A stretch of 64,000 nucleotides of DNA from Alopecurus myosuroides (lineage: Eukaryota > Streptophyta > Magnoliopsida > Poales > Poaceae): the NCBI GenBank assembly GCA_028641055.1, contig CM054057.1, positions 725,744,484 to 725,808,483 on the forward strand, written 5' to 3'. Below are positions 41,938 to 52,378 of the stretch, piece after piece; within the stretch, counting starts at the first letter, position 1, and the number at the start of each line of letters is the position of its first letter. Under the pieces are notes generated by a model that was not told the origin of the DNA, made no database searches, and saw only the letters and a list, made by a program, of their open reading frames with translations. A program made the translations under genes and the position numbers.

Positions 41938-42093
41938 CACTAGTGGAGAACCTGCCTTTTGTTTAGGCCAAAAAAGAGATTTAGCCTTGGTTCCAATGGC
42001 CGGCGGCGCGCACAGCAGCTCGTGGGGGCCTTTAGCCCCGGTTCGAGCCACGAACCAGAACTAAAAGTGTTGTGGGCTAGCGCGGCACCATTT
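41938..42093 (+). mobile_element. CACTA transposon end, truncated
   Basis: CACTAGTGGAGAA is a CACTA-type terminal sequence, preceded by GAA as possible 3-bp target duplication. The subterminal region carries an inverted repeat (TTTAGCCCCGGTTCG at 42031-42045 against CGAACCAGAACTAAA at 42051-42065), typical of Triticeae CACTA elements. The element is cut at 42093 by the insertion of the chromovirus LTR. The other end and the transposase are not in this window, so it is unclear whether this was a full element or a small derivative. Confidence 0.7.
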
Positions 42094-45000
42094 TGTCGCA
42101 CCCGGACTTCTAGAGGATACTCATCGTACGAACTGAACAGTATTTTGGTTGGATTACGGGGCTTAACGGCTCCCGCGTCCCCTTACGGGTAGGCCAGCAC
42201 TTATGTGCGACAACCAACCGTTACTGTTCACCGTCGATGTAAACTATCCCGTAGAAATCAGGATACTACCATTGACGTACTTCATACCATACACACATGG
42301 TACGTCAACGGTTTTTGAACAAAAGGATAACACAACATGCCTCTAAGACACAAAAGATTGAAATAAAGTAGCAACTGGCCTTCACTAAGGCAGAAATAGC
42401 AAATACAATCATCCAGAGGACACATGTCCCAACATAGCATTCATTACATCAGCGGAAGCAATCAACGGTGTCTGGGTACAGACAAATCCAACAGGCTTAA
42501 GAAGCCGGAGAAAATAAAGAAGACGAAGCCCATCCACGTAGGTCCTGGATCCAGCCCTGGTCCAGCTATCTACTCGTCTGCAGTCTCGTCAAACTCCACG
42601 AAGTAGCCATCCTGGTGGTCATCGTAGCCGTAGTCGTAGTCTGCGTAAACCACAGCCCCAAAGGGGTCAGTACAACAACGTACTGGCAAGCAAGACTCAC
42701 AGTTCACCAAAGTGTAGCCCGTCAACACCAAGTACAGATGCCTTGGGATCAACGGAAGAAAAGGGGGTATGAAAGATGCTGCAACTGGCTGCGCTAACCA
42801 TCTACAGAACATACTACAACTTCCGGTGTATCAGAAAGAGATAAGATAGCGTAACGTAACCAACTATAGCTAACCACCAAACAAACCCATCCTGGATCTC
42901 GCCCCTTGTCCAAAGAAGCAATCCGAGGATAACTCACACAGTTGGATTAATGATGGATCAAATTGTTTTGTCAATAAGCCTATTACTAGTCAAGTTATCA
43001 TTAGTTAGGTGTAAGTTGTTCTGAGTACTTGTTAGCCAGTACTTTCACCAAGTCAACCATAACCGCGGAAAACACGGCTTCTCGAGAAGATTTATCCCTG
43101 CAGGGGTGCACCAATTTGTCCGTACACGTAAGAATATCCCGCCAGATGGGAAGGCCTTTCCCACCAAGCGGGGCACTCAACACAATTCAACCTTTCCTCG
43201 CATCAAGCCCAAAGCACCACGTGCTGTGCGTGTGCGGCTAATCGAGCCCCCCGAAGAAAAGGAGGACCTTCATAGCACTGGAAGACCACGCCGCCCTAAA
43301 TGCCGACTACAAAAGTTCCACCCTGGCCTCGGGTTCGTACCTGCATATGCGTGCATCAAATGGAAAGCCCGAACTAAGTGTGGTGATTTGGACGAGATGC
43401 GGATCGAGTCAAATTGAGGGGGGCGCCCATACACGCTTCCCACATGCGGATAGTGCGCTCATCATGGATCAGTAGACAAGACCCTTTTCCTATTAGGGTC
43501 GACACTAGCAGGCCTCAAAACCACGCCGGGCCTCCTGCCGGTGCCTTATAAGCAAATTATTATTACCTCAAATTAACAGGTGTTGTTTAACATCGAGCCC
43601 AGAATATAACAGAATAATAACAGAAAGTAGCTGATAACAGACTCGAGCAAAACAACCCTAAGCATGCTAGTAAGACACGGGCCCAAGCAACGGGGTTTTA
43701 GGACTGGAGGTGATGGCAATATCAGGGTTTAGGGTATCATGTGATAGGTTCGTAACAGAAACAACTACCACTATGGCTAGCAGAAAAGAACAACGGAAAG
43801 TATCGGTAACCAATGTTGAAAGGAACACGATGGTTCATGTGAGTGATAACTTGCCTGCAAACCCAGTAGCCGGGTACTGAGCTAGATCCTCAGAAGGGGT
43901 GTCGTAAAGGTCGTCGGTATCAACGTCGTCGTCTATCGAGAAGAAGCAAACAAACAAGGCAGAAATATAAACAATCATCATCATGGCATAGTGCACAATC
44001 AAATATGATGCATGACAAGTTAATAGATGCATCAAAATAAACTAATTGATATGCTAACACAATTTAAATGGGCACATAAGCAATTTTGAGTTGCATATGA
44101 AAAGCCCATGTATTTTGGTTAGATTATTTGTTTTCCAACTAAACAACAGGTGATGTGGTTTGTATGATGCATGCAAAAGGAAAACAGCAAAATAACAACA
44201 TTAGAATCAAATTAGGATAGGGTGTAGCAATTTAGAATTTTATTATTAATTTAGGGAATTTTTGGGTGCCTTAAAGGGAACACACAAGTAGTTGTTGTTT
44301 TCAACCATTTAAATTGTTCAAAACAAATAACAAAGTTTATATTTGAAAAGAACATCAAATTTTAGTTGGATTACATGTTTCAAATTTTGAAATTGGAATT
44401 TGGATTATTTAATTATGAATTAAACAATATTAAACAAGTTTTAAATGAATTTTAAACAAGTTTGAATTTAGTTGAATTTTTATTTGTTCAAAACAGGAAT
44501 TCAAACTCACATTTGAAAAGTTCACACTTTGATGGTTTGAAATCATATTTTGCATGTTCATAAATATTGTATTTTGACCAAGTTATGATTTTATCAAATT
44601 TTAATTGAATTAAACAAGGATTAAAATATTTAGGCAATTTAAATTATTCAAACCAGAAAACAAAAATTATATTTGAATAGGTTATTTAAAATGGTATGGA
44701 AAACATATTTTATTTGCATTTATTGGATTAATAAATAATTAGTTATGGAATTTACAAATTAACATTTGAATTAGTTAAGTTTGAATTTTAAAAACATTTG
44801 TAATCTCCAAAACAGTACACAAATTGGATATTTGGAAAGATTAGAAAATTTGGATCAGAATTCATATAAAGTTTGTATTTATTGGATTTACAGAACAAAA
44901 GATATTAAATTTTGAAGTTTTATATTCAAATCTGTTATTTAAAATGCGTTTTGGAATTAAACAGAAATTCACAAACATTTCTCACCGCGCAGCTAGCCAG

Positions 45001-45118
45001 CCCCAGCCACTGCAGTGTGGGCCTGGGGGGGCCAGCGTGGCGCTACGCGCCCGCGTGGCAGTGGCAGTCGCCGACGGGTGGGCCTGCGCGCGGAGGCGAA
45101 AAATAGCCAAAAAGGGAG

Positions 45119-45195
45119 TGCGCTCCGCGGGGTTCGAACCCGCAACCAGGCGCGAGATTCAGAGATTGCGCAACCAGTGCGCTGCGCTGCGGTGT
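45119..45195 (-). other. tRNA-like segment inside the chromovirus LTR
   Basis: On the minus strand there is a perfect T-arm-like hairpin (GCGGGTTCGAACCCCGC) with the Pol III B-box core GGTTCGAACCC. About 45 bases upstream lies a D-arm-like stretch GCAGCGCACTGGTTGCGC close to an A-box. The anticodon arm and acceptor stem do not pair well, so it is not a functional tRNA gene. The same segment is at 55407-55482. Confidence 0.45.
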
Positions 45196-45731
45196 TTGAC
45201 AGTAAACACTACGCGTTCAGGTTAAGGTTCAGTCCAAAATATCTGAACTTTCTGACGACGAAACGATTGCTCGTTCGACAGACGCGGACCTCGCCGGCGG
45301 GAACTGATCGTGGCCGTGATCGACGTGAGGGGTGTGCGTGTGCTGTGTGCAGAAACGTGCACGGGATCACGCGCAGGTGACAGAGGGCGAGAGGGGAAGG
45401 ATAGCACGGGTGGCTCACCGGGCTTTCGTCGAGGTGCAGAGGGGATCAGTGAGCTCGACGGCGGCGTTGTCGCGGACGGCGTCGAGGAAGGAGATGCTCC
45501 CCGGTTGAGCTCGCGTGTCCAAACCGTAGAGGGAGCAGAGCGCGTTCAGTTCCAGGGGTTAGGTGGGGGAGAGGAAGTCCATGGCGCCGTCGCGGTGGCC
45601 GGATTCAGAGGGGTGGCCTCCGGTGAGGGTGACAGGGGAGGTGATCTCGTCGGGGAAGAAGCGTACGATGGTGGCGGAGAGGGGAGATAGGACCTAGGGC
45701 TAGGGTTTTAGGTGCGGGAGCCCTAGGGCAT

Positions 45732-45740
45732 GTTTTATAG
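45732..45740 (-). promoter_or_regulatory. TATA-like box in the chromovirus LTR
   Basis: CTATAAAAC on the minus strand, in the part of the LTR that the broken 5' LTR has lost from its immediate neighbourhood. It is the best candidate for the element promoter. Confidence 0.5.
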
Positions 45741-46586
45741 GCAGCTGCGGGCTCGGATCGCCGTCGGAGCGCCGTGGTCGCCGCGGTGGCGCGCTGCGAT
45801 TGCAGCCGTACCGCTTGACGACGACGAACAGAAGATCCGCACGCATCTCGAAGCGGTAAGTGGCGTTAGGGTGGGCTGGGCCTGGCGCGCGCGTTAGGTT
45901 AGCGGGCTGGGTGTGTTATCTGCTGCGCGCGCGCAAGGTTTTGTTTTTTTTTTTTTTGCTCTCTGTTTTTTTTTTGTATCTTTTGCTTTTGGTAGAAAAT
46001 CATAGGTTTTAGTTTAGGGAAAAATCTGAAAAAATTCAGATAGGCTCCTTAGACCAAATGCAACCATTTGGCAACTTTCATTTTCAAAAATTTAAACATT
46101 TGATTGCTTTTTGAAATTTGAACCAAATTTGAGTGAAATGGTTAATATTAATAAACATTAATAAAATCAACCATTTAAATAGGGTAACCCCTATGTAATA
46201 AAAGCAAATTGAGTTGGTTTGTTTTGGGTAACAACATAATTCCAAAAATGGTTCTGTTTGGGTGTTTGGATTTGAATTTTAAATTGTGTTTGGAAAATAA
46301 ATAATTGATTTAAAATGATCATTTTCACAAGTGATCACTAAGGAAAACATGGAACCAAAATGGTTTTTATTATTTGTGATTTTTATTCAAAATGTTGTAA
46401 CAGAGCAAGTATGAAACCAATGTTTGAAAAAGGTTTGAATTTGAGTTGTGAAAACAGTGGAAAACAATTGCAATAAATAAGAAACAAATGCAAACAACAT
46501 GGAACAAAATGATGATATGATGCAATACTTAAATAAACATGCAACAAACATTCTAAGTGGATGATTTTCATACTTGGGATGTTACA

Positions 46587-46602
46587 AAACGCCCCCCTTG
46601 AA
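46587..46602 (-). other. Polypurine tract of the chromovirus
   Basis: The minus strand reads AAGGGGGGCGTTT directly before the 3' LTR start TGTAACATCCC, the expected place of the plus-strand primer. Confidence 0.75.
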
Positions 46603-46619
46603 GGAATCGCGCCCCGAGA

Positions 46620-47333
46620 TTCCTACTGAGAAATGAAAAGGTTCGGATACTTCTTGCGAAGATCCTCTTCGGTCTCCCACGTTGCCTCTTTATCGGAATG
46701 ATGCGACTATTGCACTTTCAAGAACTTGGTGCTCTTTTTGCGAGTCTTACGCTCGGTCTCATCGAGAATACGAATAGGGTGCTCCTCATAAGATAGATCA
46801 TCTTGCAGTTCAATGGAATCATGATCAACTGCACGATCTGGATCTTTGAAACACTTCTTGAGTTGTGACACGTGGAACACATCGTGCACCTTGGATAGCT
46901 TTTCTGGAAGTTCAAGACGATAAGCATTTTCTGCACGCCTTGAGAGAATGTTGAAAGGACCAATGTATCTTGGTGCCAGCTTTCCTTTCACACCAAAACG
47001 ATGAGTGCCTCTGAGGGGAGTTACACGGAGATATGCCTTGTCACCAGGTGCATAGATCATATCCCTGTGCTTGCTATCATAATAGCTCTTCTGACGAGAC
47101 TGAGCAATCCTGAGATTGTCACGAATGATACGAACTTTCTCCTTGGCTTCCTTAACAATGTCAGGGCCTAGGAGTGAACGTTCACCAGCTCCAGACCAAT
47201 TGATTGGACTCCTGCATCTGCGACCATACAGTGCCTCAAATGGTGCCATGCCTAGGCTTGCCTGGTAGCTGTTGTTGTAGGAGAATTCAGCATATGGAAG
47301 GCAATCCTCCCATTTCATGCCAAAGGAGACCAC
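46620..47333 (-). pseudogene. Chromovirus integrase C-terminus and chromodomain remnant
   Basis: This frame follows an integrase frameshift near 47320-47400. It reads KWEDCLPYAEFSYNNSYQAS and APFEALYGRRCRSP (end of the integrase core), then KLAPRYIGPFNIL and VHDVFHVSQLKKC (the GPY/F and linker region). A chromodomain start follows, EHPIRILDETERKTRKKSTK. A TAG at 46709-46707 stands where the conserved aromatic Trp of the chromodomain is expected after FLKVQ. In the same frame the rest (KEATWETEEDLRKKYP) continues to about 46620. Chromodomains guide integration to modified histones; this one is truncated. Confidence 0.85.
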
Positions 47334-49675
47334 ATGCTCTGAGCATATCCTCGAGAATCTGATTGACTCTTTCGACTTGCCCCTGAGACTGGGTGATAAG
47401 CTGTGCTGAACAGAAGTTTAGTGCCCAATGCTTCTTGAAAGCTCTTCCAGAAATGAGAAGTGAAGATACTTCCACGGTCTGAGCTTATTTCCAATGGAAC
47501 ACCATGAAGGGGAACAATCTTTGCTGTATAGAGCTCTGCTAACTGGCTAGCTGAGATAGTTTCCTTTATAGCAAAGAAATGAGCTACTTTAGTGAGACGA
47601 TCAATAACAACGAAGATTGCATCGTTGCCCTTTTTGGACTTTGGAAACCCAGTAACGAAGTCCATTTCAATCATGTCCCACTTCCACTCAGGAATTTTCA
47701 GAGGTTGGAGTAGACCTGCTATTTTCTGATGGACTGCCTTAACACGTTGACAAACGTCGCATTCAGAAACGTATTGAGCAATTTCACGTTTCATGCCAGG
47801 CCACCAATACAGTGTCTTAAGATCCTGGTACATCTTTGTACTTCCAGGGTGGATGGAGAGAGGAGTTTCATGAGCCTCCTTGAGAATGATATCCTTGAGA
47901 CTCTGAACCCGAGGAACTGCAATGCGTCCTTCAAAGAACACAGTTCCTTTATCATCAACTGAGAAGGACTTGAATTTCTCCTTGCCTTCCTTGATGTGCT
48001 CAACCATCTTCTTGATTTCAATATCACGAAGTTGTTCAGAACGAATCTTGTCCTCGAGAGTTGGACTGGCTGTCAAGCTAGCAAGGTAGCCTTGAGGAAC
48101 AAGACCAAGGTTCAGCTTCTGGAATTCTTCATGAAGTGGAGGTTGGCTTTCCATGATCATGAGATTATTGCAATATGACTTGCGACTGAGAGCGTCGGCC
48201 ATAACATTAGCCTTGCCTGGAGTGTAAGAAATAGTGAGATCAAAGTCTTTAATCTTTTCAATCCATCTCCTTTGCCTGAGGTTCAGATCTGGCTGAGTGA
48301 AGATGTATTTCAGACTCTTATGATCGGAAAAGATTTCAGTTTTGTTACCCAACAAGTATTGTCTCCATTTCTTGAGGGCAAACACAACTGCTGCTAGCTC
48401 AAGATCATGTGTGGGATAGTTTTGCTCATGTGGGTTCAACTGACGTGAAGCATAAGCCACAACTTGGCGTTCTTGCATAAGAACTGCTCCTAGTCCTTGG
48501 AGAGATGCATCACAGAATATCTGGAAAGGTTTGGTAGTATTTGGGCCAACCAGAACTGGGGTGGAAGTGATTTTAGTCTTCAGGAGATTGAAACTCTCAT
48601 CACACTGTGGAGTCCAAATGAACTTTTTGTCCTTCTTTGTGAGATCAGTGAGAGGTTTGGCAATCTTGGAAAAGTTTTGGACGAAACGACGGCAATAGCT
48701 AGCCAAGCCAAGAAAACTTCTGACTTGCTTCACCGTCTTAGGGGGTTTCCAATCAACAATTGCCTTAACCTTTTCCGGGTCAATGGCTATGCCTTTGGCG
48801 GAGATGATATGACCAAGATATGCAACTTCTGGAATCCAGAACTCACATTTGGAAAACTTGGCATACAGACGATGCTCGCCAAGTTTCATGAGAGTGAGAC
48901 GAAGGTGTTCTCCATGCTCTTCCTCGGATTTTGAGTAGACTAGAATATCATCAAGATATACCACAACGAACTTGTCGAGGTATTCATGGAACACAGAATT
49001 CATGAGTCTTGAGAAGGTTGCCGGTGCATTGGTGAGACCAAAGGACATGACGGTGTATTCATATAGACCGTAACGAGTGGTGAAAGCTGTTTTTGGAATA
49101 TCTTCCTTTCTGATCTTTATCTGATGGTAACCCATCCTCAAGTCCAACTTTGAGAATATTGAGGCTCCAGCAAGTTGATCAAAAAGATCATCGATACGAG
49201 GAATTGGATACTTGTTCTTGATGGTTTTCTCGTTGAGAGGACGATAGTCAACCACGAGTCTTTTTGTTTGATCCTTCTTGGCAACAAACAGAGTTGGGCA
49301 ACCCCAAGCGGAGGAACTAGGCTGAATGTAACCTTTCTCCATGTACATATCGATTTGCTCCTTCAACAATTTCAGTTCAGGAGGATCTATCTTGTATGGA
49401 TGCTTAGAGATTGGTGCAGTACCTGGTTCTAGCTCGATCACGAACTCAACTGCTCTGTCCGGAGGCATCCCTGGCAATTCTTCTGGAAAGACGTCAGGGA
49501 ATTCACAAACCACCGGAATATTTTCAAGCAGGGGTAGAGGTTTAGCATCCAGGGTGTACAGCTGAACAGAAATTGATTCACTTGGAGAATAGACTATCTG
49601 GCCTGAAGGGTGGAACAGAGTTATTGACTTCTTAGCACAGTCAATCGTAGCTTTATTGGCCTTCAACCAATCCAT
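47315..49675 (-). pseudogene. pol: Chromovirus pol: RT, RNase H and integrase, frameshifted
   Basis: A minus-strand frame of 786 codons. RT has [37 protein letters not shown], and the catalytic YLDD near residue 243. RNase H has [15 protein letters not shown] near 390, then [24 protein letters not shown] and MADALSRKS. Integrase has the zinc region (H...H...CDVCQ), the first Asp in [11 protein letters not shown] near 672 and the second in SSDRGSIF near 732. The frame then shifts near 47390. The catalytic Glu ([10 protein letters not shown]) is read in another frame (47475-47287). The first ~10 codons follow a second break from the protease frame. The polyprotein is therefore inactive as it stands. 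Confidence 0.9.
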
Positions 49676-50049
49676 GCCAAGGATGACATCAATGTCAGAA
49701 TTGCCAAGCAGAATGAGGGAAGCAAGGAAATGTGACCTCCAATCAAGATCTGATTCTCATGACTGATCTTGGAAGTTTGCATAGTTGCTCCAGGGGAGTT
49801 TACTACTAGCGGGGAACCGAAACCAACAAAAGGTAGTTTAACTGCTGTCGCAAAGATCTTTGACACGAACGAATGTGATGCTCCGGTATCAAACAACACT
49901 TTAGCTGGGTTAGAGTTTACGGGGAATGTACCGAGGACGACGTCAGCAGCTTCCTCAGCTTTGTCGGCCTTGATATGATTCACCCTCGCGGTCCTCCCGA
50001 CAGGCCTGTTGTTGGAGTTGAAGGCTTTAGCCGGGGGAGCACGAACCAT
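49663..50049 (-). pseudogene. Chromovirus aspartic protease region
   Basis: The minus-strand frame contains VLFDTGASHSFVSKIF, the DTGA active site of a retropepsin, followed by the flap region. Upstream in the same frame (about 50155-50100) is the gag zinc knuckle CFKCKETGHYADKC. The frame leaves the protease C-terminus near 49725 through a shift, and the RT frame resumes at about 49675. Confidence 0.8.
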
Positions 50050-51008
50050 AGCCTGGTTGGTGTTGGGGCGATGAGGTGGTGGAGGTAGCTGCTTCTGAGT
50101 GCACTTATCAGCATAGTGCCCAGTCTCCTTGCACTTGAAGCAAGTGACGACACGAGGGGACCTGGCCTTGCCTGCCCCATTGGAAACCTCTGACCCTGCA
50201 TCTGAGATGGGTTGGGTGGGCGGGGACCAAAGCCTGGAGAAGCTTGGGCATTTGGAGCCCTAGTGACAGCACTGTTTGGCACCCAGATGCGGCGCTTCTG
50301 CGGAGGGGTGGTCATGTTGGAGGAGGAACCACCCTCACGCGAGTGCTTGCGCGACTCTTCGAACGCCTTGCGCCCATTCTCCTCATTGAGCGCGGTGTTC
50401 ACGAGCTCCACGAAGTCCTTGCACTTGATGTTGGTGAGAGCGTACTTCAGTTCCGGGTTAAAACCTCGGCGGAACCTTGCCATCTTCTTGGCTTCAGTGG
50501 ACACCTCGTCACCGGCGTATCGAGCGAGACGATTGAACTCGTTCTGGTAGCCGAGGACGTCCAGCTTGCCCTGTTTGAGAGAGCAGAATTCCGCACGCAT
50601 CCTTTCCATGAGACCATCCGGGATGTGGTGCTTCAGGAAGGCATCCTTGAAACAACCCCAGGTGATAGGATAGCCAGCTCTCATGGTCTGGTAGTTCTCC
50701 CACCAGGTAGCTGCCTGACCCTTCAGTAGGTAGGTGGCATACTTGACCTTATCTTCCTCAGCAACATGAGCAATCTCCAGAGCCCTGTTGATCTCCCTGA
50801 TCCAGTCATCAGCATCGAGAGGCTCACGTGTTGCCACGAAAGCTCTCGGCCCCAGACTCAGAAACTCCTTGATGCTGACTCGCGGAGCATTCTGGTTGTT
50901 GTTCTGGTTAGCCTGGATCTGGGCCATCTGAGCCACGACCTGAGTCATCTGAGTCAACAGCTCCGTGAGCGGAGGTGGTTCAGGCATGGTGTTCCTGGTT
51001 GGAGGCAT
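49980..51008 (-). pseudogene. gag: Chromovirus gag, frameshifted before the zinc knuckle
   Basis: The likely start is ATG 51008-51006 (MPPTRNTMPEPPPLTELL); the open frame extends further up to 51086. The capsid-like region includes FLSLGPRAFVATREPLDADD, then KVKYATYLLKGQAATWWEN and FKDAFLKHHIPDGL, the classical gypsy gag block. A basic tail follows. The frame shifts near 50165, so the zinc knuckle CFKCKETGHYADKC (about 50140-50100) is read in the protease frame, and the last ~55 codons of this frame are nonsense. Gag would form the particle that packages the element RNA. Confidence 0.88.
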
Positions 51009-51218
51009 CCTGAATAGAAATGCATTTGAGCACCATAACAGCAAAGGATAGACTTGGTAACCGAAAGAGAGATTATTCCGACGCATGAATAGATAACCAA
51101 CAGGTACATCATCACATGTTCAAATACATCAGAATATCCAACAGACCAATACATGGTTCGAATGCCACCGGATAACTAAACATAGCTAGGAACGGATACA
51201 TCGGTACTCCCATGCTCA

Positions 51219-52011
51219 TCACGCAGGACGGCGGTGAGTAGTACGACGAGAGATACGGTGAGGAGGAATCCCACGGAAGTAGGTATCACGATGATCCCTG
51301 TAGATAGGAACTGCTCTGAGAGCAACTCTCGGTGTGGTGAAGTAGAAAGCGTCGTCTCCCTGTGCTCCATAGCGGGGAATCCCTGTGTAACCAGCTCCAA
51401 GGTCGAGAAGTGGGCCTCTGATCGGCTCGTAACCTCCAGCATCTGGCAGCGGTAACCCAGCTGTCTGAACGCAACGTGCAAAGCGCTCATCTCCAACAAA
51501 GTCTGTGGTGTACGTCGCCAGACGAGTGAGAGCCAGGTGGAGCTGCTCCCTGACTGAGGCTAACTCCTGGGAAAGTGTGGAAGCAACTGCGTCACTGTGC
51601 CTCACGAACTGGGCAGTGGTGTGCAGCCTGGAGCTATCAGACTCGTAGGTATCCAAGTGTTGCGGTGGAGAGTGGTGAACTCCCGCCGTGATGTGATGAT
51701 AGATCGTCAAACCCCCAGTAGTCGGCACGGAGGACGGTGAGACTCACGTAAGCGGCCTGCTGCACAGCCATATCCACTATGGAACCTACTGCCTCGTAGC
51801 GGCGGACAACTCTCCTGCCATCATCCGACAGAATGTAGACGATAGCCCGGTAGCAGGTCTGGTCAAACTCTCGCTGCTGCTCGTAGACCTGGTACTCTGG
51901 TGCCCAACGGAACCCCAGATAGGTAACCATGTCTCTCAGCATCTCCGGATAACCGGCGGTGCTCTCACAGCGAGTCATCCGAACCACCTGCGGGTAGAAC
52001 CTGAGATCCAT
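51219..52011 (-). pseudogene. Accessory ORF between 5' LTR and gag, unknown function
   Basis: Two overlapping minus-strand frames (52011-51637 and 51728-51219) join into about 265 codons with one frameshift near 51720. The first starts MDLRFYPQVVRMTRC and includes YPEMLRDMVTYLGFRWAPEY, then RAIVYILSDDGRRVVRRYEA. The second includes a helix likely to form a coiled coil (ASTLSQELASVREQLHLALT). It reads like a real protein, with balanced composition and well-spaced aromatic residues. It is not gag, which starts 210 bp further on. I do not recognise the family. Extra ORFs before gag are known in Ogre-type elements, but I know of no named one for Del/Tekay. An alternative is a captured host gene fragment. 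Confidence 0.6.
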
Positions 52012-52363
52012 CTGCAGATGATTTGGGAGGTTTTGATTAGACTCCGGTAGAAGAAATGAAGTGGAAAACAACAGCAAGGTTTCAACGGACGAAAGGTTCT
52101 TTAGAAGAACAGGATATCGAAGCAACATCGGGAAAACGAGACCAAAAGTCCTGAGGTACTAAGGAGAACCCAAAACACGTGAAATCCTAACTTGAAAGTT
52201 TAGGTGAGAACAGAAAACAACGTTGCACTTCCTTACCAGAAAAGGGTGGGTGGGTGGGGAAAGAAGAAAAATGGCAGAATTCCTACTCTCACGTTTCATT
52301 TTTCCTATATAGCTACAAAATAGTTTCTAGACTCAACTGCGACCAGTAAAATACAGGCAGACA

Positions 52364-52376
52364 GGCCCTGATACCA
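52364..52376 (-). other. Primer-binding site of the chromovirus
   Basis: Two bases inside the 5' LTR the minus strand reads TGGTATCAGGGCC. It matches the 3' end complement of plant initiator Met tRNA (TGGTATCAGAGCC) except for one base. Confidence 0.8.
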
Positions 52377-52378
52377 TT

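Larger units (their letters stand above)
42094..46586 (-). repeat. 3' LTR of the chromovirus, 4493 bp
   Basis: Starts TGTCGCACCCGG and ends GGGATGTTACA on the plus strand. It contains a tRNA-like segment (45119-45195), a TATA-like box at 45732-45740, long AT-rich stretches (44000-44950) and short acidic minus-strand frames (42570-42812 and 43835-44035). It inserted into a CACTA end, with CATTT as the adjacent five bases. Confidence 0.9.

Noticed and set aside
45119..45195. tRNA gene
   Set aside because: Only the T arm and a D-arm-like segment are convincing; acceptor and anticodon stems do not pair. Kept as a tRNA-like segment only.
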